Position numbers and translations under genes: made by a program. Shown piece after piece: positions 58,385 to 64,000 of a stretch of 64,000 nucleotides of DNA; the first letter of the stretch is position 1, and the number at the start of each line of letters is the position of its first letter. A model generated the notes under the pieces. That model saw only the letters and a list, made by a program, of their open reading frames with translations, was not told the origin of the DNA and did no database searches. Origin of the DNA: Riptortus pedestris. Its lineage: Eukaryota > Arthropoda > Insecta > Hemiptera > Alydidae. The stretch covers positions 208,672,001 to 208,736,000 of the forward strand of contig CM032228.1 of assembly GCA_019009955.1 (NCBI GenBank), in the 5' to 3' direction.

Positions 58385-58870
58385 CTTTTTCCTCTAATGT
58401 CTATCGATCCTACGAAGGGATGACAAAAATGAGGTCTGTTCAAAATCATATATGTGTGTGCATGCACACACAACACACACCCACAAAAGTTTCATACAAA
58501 ACTAAAGATCAAGTTCGTTAGTGGTTAAAATTAACCAGGCAGGGGTTGAAAATTCGAAAAATCTTTATCATTATACATTGGATTGAAAATTTCTGTAGAA
58601 CTGATAAGACATTTTATAGAAAATTTAATTGCATATTCTAATATGAATGTTAACAGATATTTTGGTTTTTTTACTTTTCAGCCTTCAGTAAACCCCCACT
58701 CGTCATAATAACAATAAGCTGTTAAACCATGAACCACTTTATTCTAACCTGGTAAAACAGATATTGTTTTCAAGAGACCTTTATCATGTGAGAAACATGC
58801 AAATTTGTTGTGTGATGACATCAAGTAATATATAATGCTCTAACTCGAAAATATTTATTTGATCAGTACG
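58385..58870 (+). mobile_element. HINE/Helentron-like element, central part
   Basis: TCTATCGATCCTACGAAGGG, a degenerate TG/CA core, GATCAAGTTCGTTAGTGGTT, CTTTTCAGCCTTCAGTAAAC, AGACCTTTATCATGTGAGAA. The 5' palindrome and 3' end are missing. Confidence 0.72.
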
Positions 58871-61363
58871 AAAAAAATGTAAAGAAGAAATGTGTAAAAA
58901 TGTATTTTTCATTTCTAAAAAGCTGCTTAAGTTTATGATTTTAAGCAGTGGCTTCCAAATTCATCACTAAATATAATTGATTAGGGCTCTATGAGAGAGC
59001 TGCAAGCCAATTGTGAAAATTTTGTTTATTTATTTATTGAATAATTTTGTCAGCATGCAATACATAATAATCTACCAATGACAGGAGTGTGGCTTACTTG
59101 GAAATAACCTTAATTGTTTATTTCTATGGAAACAATTTTTATTCCATTTAACTGCTGTCAACACAGTCAGCAATAATCACTTCCAACATCCCGCCAACAT
59201 TTCATACATCAGAAAGACAAAGATTCCCCCCCCCCCCTTCAACTATTAAAATAAGGCATTAGTTAATAATTTGATGGAAAAATAGATAATTTGATTCTAA
59301 GAACAATCATAATTTTGTCAATATTCCTCCCAAAGCCAGTCTATACTTAATACCATTGACTAATTAGACAACAATAATGGAATTATTTAGTGCTTATACT
59401 AATCCAATTAGTAATTTCGACACAAACCATTATTATTTCTAATCAATTACACATAACAACTGTTCTAGACATAAATTTGTCTAAATACCATGCTTAACTC
59501 ACAGATATAAATGAATGGCCTCGTATTTATTATATATTTTACAAGAGGATTGTGTTATGTGATTAAAATGATGGGATCATTTTGTATGTTAGGTATATCC
59601 AATCTTTATATTTCCACAAGAATCAATTTCAACTTCTTCCGCCAACCACAGGTAACATAACTAGTATTAGCATAAATCTAATTGCATGCAAGTTAATTTA
59701 TAATTCTAGTTTTACATTATAGTTTTTGAAAAGATCAAAAATAAAATGAACGATGAATGTCATAACTGATCCTTTTCTTTAAATAATGTGGTGGGCTCAC
59801 ATTATTAAAAAATAAAATCTTTGATGCTTGAGGAGAAAAAAATAAAGAACAAAAACATGAAATTTCAATAAAAATTTATTTGACTATTAATTTCATTATT
59901 CAAAGTAGGAAAAATAAACATAAAACTGATAAAATCTCAGGTCACTAGATAGTACATAAGAGAAAAGTAAATAATGTTATGTATTTTTTAAGAAACAAAA
60001 TGAAAAACATATAAAATGTTTATTGATGCTTATATAATAAATATGAAGGACAATTCTTTACCGTAACTGTATTCTGAATCGAAAAGAAGTTACTTTATTA
60101 AATTGAATTTCCATTAAAAACATAAACAAGATAACCTGATAAGCTTATTATTAGCTCATTGTCTAACTAACACTAAGGAGGAAGAATATATAATAAAAGA
60201 CATACATAAAACCTTATCTGTCTTAAAAACTTGTATCAGGTACAAAAGACAGAAATGAGAGAATCAACGTGGCTCGAGTAAGCTTGGCGAAGAATACTGA
60301 AGCTTTACATCATAGAGAAAGCTTCATCGGTGCGTTGGTTATTACAAAATCGAAGTCATTGCATGTGAGATCTGAGGACGACTGAAAACAATCAAAACAC
60401 ATTGTTTTCTAAAAAGTATAGAAATATAAAATATTATTTCGTAGCCATGGAAACGAAGATTTAAAATACGTCGACTACTTGACAATGCTATGGCAAGAGG
60501 TATCAAACGTTAAAATTGCCTTCATTAAGGACGTGGACATTGCCTCTTTTTGATTTCGCTGTAAGTATACATTATGCAGTTTTCATGGCTATCGTTGATA
60601 AGTTGTTTACATTTATTCATGCTTCAGAATGTCACAAGATTATATGAAGATTAATCAGTAGTTGGATGGAGTCGTGTACAAACAATGTGTGTATTTCACT
60701 GTTTCCCAAACATGGAATGCAAATGGTTTGTAAAAATTTACTCTCGGAAAATAAAATAAAAAAATAAGAAGAAATAATATTAGAGAAACCTACATAATAA
60801 AATTATACATACCTAACCACCCTTAATTTTTTTCCTTAACAATGGATCTATTGAATAAGTTTAGTCTTACTAATGAATAAGCTTTATCCAGTTGACATCA
60901 ATCTTTTTTGCTAAATAAATTATTAACTGTAGATCACTATGAGACAAAAACTTAATGCATTATAGTTGAAAGATGTATTCTCTTTTTTCTTAGCAAACTT
61001 TATGTAACCACATCGATGAAGGTTTAGTAAAATTCAAAGTTACGAATAAATATATAAGAGAAACGTAGAATGAATGAGACCCTTTGGTTTTAGGATAAAA
61101 ATATGTCTGGGAAACAGCTGAAACATATTAGGAAAACACACGGAAAGATAGGGAAAGGAAAGATTGTAATAAACAACTCTCATACATACAGATAATGTTG
61201 TAGAAATAATGTCTTGGTTAAAAGAGTAACTGAAGAATTAAATATCTGATTGAAGATAGATGGAGAATTGTATAAATCGTCAGATATGCATTTGCATGGA
61301 ATTAATACGAGTCGAAAATATTGAAAAATAAAGTCGATGATATTGTACCTTCGAAGTTATCTC
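58871..61363. other. Intergenic, possibly 3' flank or 3' UTR of the minus-strand gene
   Basis: AT-rich with scattered hexamers that read as poly(A) signals on either strand. I could not fix the 3' end of the Gly-rich gene. No other coding region seen. Confidence 0.4.
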
Positions 61364-61481
61364 CTAATAAGCGCCGCCGCCAGAGTAGGAATTACGCTGA
61401 TAGCCTCCTCTAGAATAGCTATCTCCACCGCCTCCATATTCCCTTCGGGCACCACCGGCTCCTCCTCCAGCTCCACCGCCG
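61364..61481 (-). CDS. Terminal exon of a Gly/Arg/Tyr-rich protein, probably RNA-binding
   Basis: The minus strand reads GGGAGGGAGGARREYGGGG, DSYSRGGYQRNSYSGGGAY and TAG (stop at 61364-61366). GC content rises sharply here. Gly-rich tails with RGG and SY repeats typically follow one or two RRM domains in hnRNP- or CIRBP-like proteins. I place the acceptor at ATTACAG (+ strand 61482-61488). The open frame continues about 35 nt further, so an earlier acceptor is possible. No RRM exon is visible to the right within the window, so the rest of the gene lies beyond 64000 or behind a long intron. Confidence 0.65.
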
Positions 61482-63296
61482 CTGTAATCACATCCAATAT
61501 ACACACGTCGCGCCGCTTATCTCAAATAGTCCACCTCACTCCAACAATTTTGTCGTACAGCCATGCCCAATTAAGAGCAGGCCAACAACGTTCGCATCAA
61601 TTAACATGAAGAGAAAGTGAAATGTATATTATGATAGGAGACATTTAGGTACACCAATAGTTATAATAAATCTCTGTTTGGAGACAAAGCAAAATGCAAG
61701 CAGTATTTGTATCTTCTTCTCAATGTTAATGGCACAATTACAATTTTAGATATCCACATTATGATATAGATAAAATGGGTATAAGGAATATTCCAGGATT
61801 CTGACTGCCAGTGTGCACAGTATAAACAACAAATTTATGTATTCATTACAAAAATTAACCTTTCTGCAAAACCTACAAACGACGGAATACAAATAGTATG
61901 CTATTTGATATTTCGTTTGACTGCATTTAATAATGATGAAACAGTTGTTGTCTTTCAGTAATATTTAAGACTTTTATTTCATGACTGCCGAGAAATCATC
62001 TGAACCAACTAAGATGACTTTGAGGAAAATATGAAATTTCAAAGAAACATAAATATAAATGCTGCGCCTAATTAATAACCTCATTTTCTTGAAGTAACTC
62101 ACATTGAATTACAAGGGCAAACCCAAAAGGAAGTCAGTTTTGCCTTCTTTTAGTTATTTCTCTTGACTATCCCACTCATTTGGACATGAAGACAAATTAT
62201 AATAGGTGATATCTTGGATAGCGTCGATTTCTCGATCCATTCCTAGAATATAGAATTTTAGACTCTTCTAAAATTGATAGGGTGCTAATTGTGTTTATTG
62301 TTTTCATGTCGTCCTCGTTTCTCACACACATGCTTTCCTATACAGCATAATTAGTGAGGAAATATAAAAAAACAAGGCAAGCGATGCTTGGATAACTGCG
62401 GACTGATAATTATTATTTCATAATGCCTCAGCAAAATACTTGAATTGTCTTGAAACCTGGGATCTCGAAAGCCAGTGAGAATCCATTGAATAATAATAAA
62501 GCAAGAAATAACCCGCATTTATTAGAATTTACAGGTGCGATTTCCTGACTTTGTATATTATCCATAAAATAAAAAAAAAAAACAATCACCCATTATTAAA
62601 GCTCTATGCTAGTAAGGGATTAAAAATAAACTATTCACTATTTCAAGTTTTCGTGCAGCAAGGTGAATTCTCGTATGACATCAGTACTCTTAATCAATAA
62701 ATATAAAAGCATTTTTTTTGTCAGGAGCTTAGGGAAGAAGGAAAATCCAGGAGTTTGTGCATCAACAAAAGCTGAACTATTCTTCAATATGGTCGAAAGA
62801 CAAAATATTAAGTTAATGGAAAGATATGAGTGGAACTTCTAGCTTTTCCGTTTCATGCCAGGGTCATTTCGCTTCTTTAACAATTATTTAAGTTTGTCAT
62901 CAAAAGAAATGTTGTACTGCAATTCATGTTGCATTATTTTCTCCCTTCAGTTAACCAAGACTACTAATGTGATTCCACTTAAAGCAACTATCACTTAACA
63001 TCTTATTCCCTGCATAAATTTCAAGTTATGTTCACATACGTTTCTTCAACAGGAGAAATAGGGAGAACGGCATTTCACTTGGGCACATGAGAAGTATACT
63101 CAGTACACAGCAATTGCGAAGTTCTAACTTATATTAATTAAAATGAAGAATAATTGCTGATGTTCAGGTTGTTGAAAACTAAATTTTTATCAATTTTCTA
63201 AAATTTGAAATTGCACGATTTAAAAGTTCAGGTTAGTAATGCAATTAAAGTCTTATTCACACACTAAACATAATAGTCATGGAGGCTCTATTCCTA
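61482..63296. other. Probably intron of the Gly-rich gene
   Basis: AT-rich. I looked on the minus strand for RNP1/RNP2-like RRM exons and found none. Confidence 0.4.
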
Positions 63297-63435
63297 CAAG
63301 GACAATACAAATTTATTTAGTGAAGAACTCTTGAAAAAAAAAAAAAAAAAAGCCTTAGTCCCAACCTGGCTGGAAAGGGAAGGTAACCTTTAGATCACAT
63401 GTCCCGATGAGCATAGTGGTATAACATTAATTGCA
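63297..63435 (+). mobile_element. tRNA-derived SINE, 5'-truncated, with internal A run
   Basis: ATTTATTTAGTGAAGAACTC, then a run of about 18 A, AGCCTTAGTCCCAACCTGGC, GGTAACCTTTAGATCACATG. The tRNA-like head is missing and the 3' end is eroded. Confidence 0.7.
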
Positions 63436-64000
63436 CTTATTTGATTTTAAAAGTATTAAAAGACTGAAAGGGTTCTAGTTGATGAAATGTTCTAGTTTGA
63501 CAGTTGATACCACCCACTGAATTATTTTACTCTTATCTTCTATGGTTTTATACTATTTTTTTTACACAAAAATGTGTGTAATAAACTAAAACAAATTGAA
63601 CAGGTGCACACCAAATTTTTACATGGTTTGACTATGAGATCATTTTTAATACACAGTAATATAATGCCAATGATCAATATCAATGATCTGTTAATACAAA
63701 AATACTGAGTAAGAATAACAATAAACAATATTAGACAATGTCATTTTCATAGCATGGCAAAATTGGCATGCACACGTTTAATTAATTAGTTTATTTAAAA
63801 AAACGTATATTTTTAAAGAAATTGAAAATTTTTATAAATTTTTAAATTATTCCTTTTACGAGCATGGCCTTGTTACGAGCATAATTAAACTAAGCTTCTA
63901 AAAATCAGAATAAAATGGTGCAGGTTTCAGCCTCTTATGTCATAAACTAGAGTCAATCATAAATAAATATTTCAAAACTCAGTAAAATTAGTGGAATTTT
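63436..64000. other. Window end, nothing recognised
   Basis: AT-rich. A 62-codon open frame on the minus strand (63540-63728) has no coding support. Confidence 0.5.

Noticed and set aside
61337..61609. 90-codon Ser-rich plus-strand frame
   Set aside because: It is antisense to the Gly-rich terminal exon. The Ser/Ala-rich peptide comes from reversed Gly codons.

Overview
The window is AT-rich animal nuclear DNA. It holds one long, intron-rich gene among many transposable-element copies. The phase-consistent GT-AG exons, TPR protein, tRNA-derived SINEs and Helitron, Merlin and piggyBac elements point to an invertebrate, probably a protostome and perhaps an arthropod. I cannot name the species, and nothing looks bacterial or organellar.

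The gene, on the + strand from 8546 to 55449, is a homologue of CFAP70 (TTC18), a tetratricopeptide-repeat protein of motile cilia and flagella. I assembled 23 coding exons by hand. The phases join without a break and give 4209 nt, or 1402 residues plus stop. Exon 1 is short (8546-8677). Exons 2-9 carry the beta-rich N-terminal half, exon 10 (740 nt) a charged Ser/Asn/Lys linker, and exons 11-23 the helical C-terminal half with TPRs. Poly(A) signals follow the stop at 55592 and 55606. A second gene is touched only at its end: on the - strand, 61364-61481 encodes a Gly/Arg/Tyr-rich tail like those of RRM proteins.

The introns and flanks are a graveyard of mobile DNA. (1) The commonest family has a near-perfect 30-bp palindrome at its 5' end, a (TA)n core, a subterminal inverted repeat and a short GC-rich 3' hairpin before a T run. 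This is the architecture of Helentron-associated elements (HINE/DINE-1). It has about 20 full or partial copies, several in tandem. (2) A tRNA-Ser/Leu-like SINE has about ten copies, some with clear 11-13 bp target duplications. (3) Short non-autonomous Helitrons have A|TC...CTAR|T ends and an internal module of about 300 bp that is multiplied in one copy. (4) A Merlin element with perfect 28-bp inverted repeats, an 8-bp target duplication and a transposase remnant lies in intron 1. (5) An internally deleted piggyBac element bounded by TTAA lies just past the gene. (6) Several MITE-like or fold-back elements are also present.

Layout: 1-8545 is intergenic with SINEs, a Helitron and decayed HINEs. 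8546-55449 is CFAP70, with the densest HINE/Helitron cluster in introns 11-15 (29-38 kb) and intron 22 (50-55 kb). 56.2-57.5 kb is piggyBac. 57.5-61.3 kb is mostly featureless with one HINE. 61.36-61.48 kb is the Gly-rich terminal exon, and the rest is featureless apart from one SINE.
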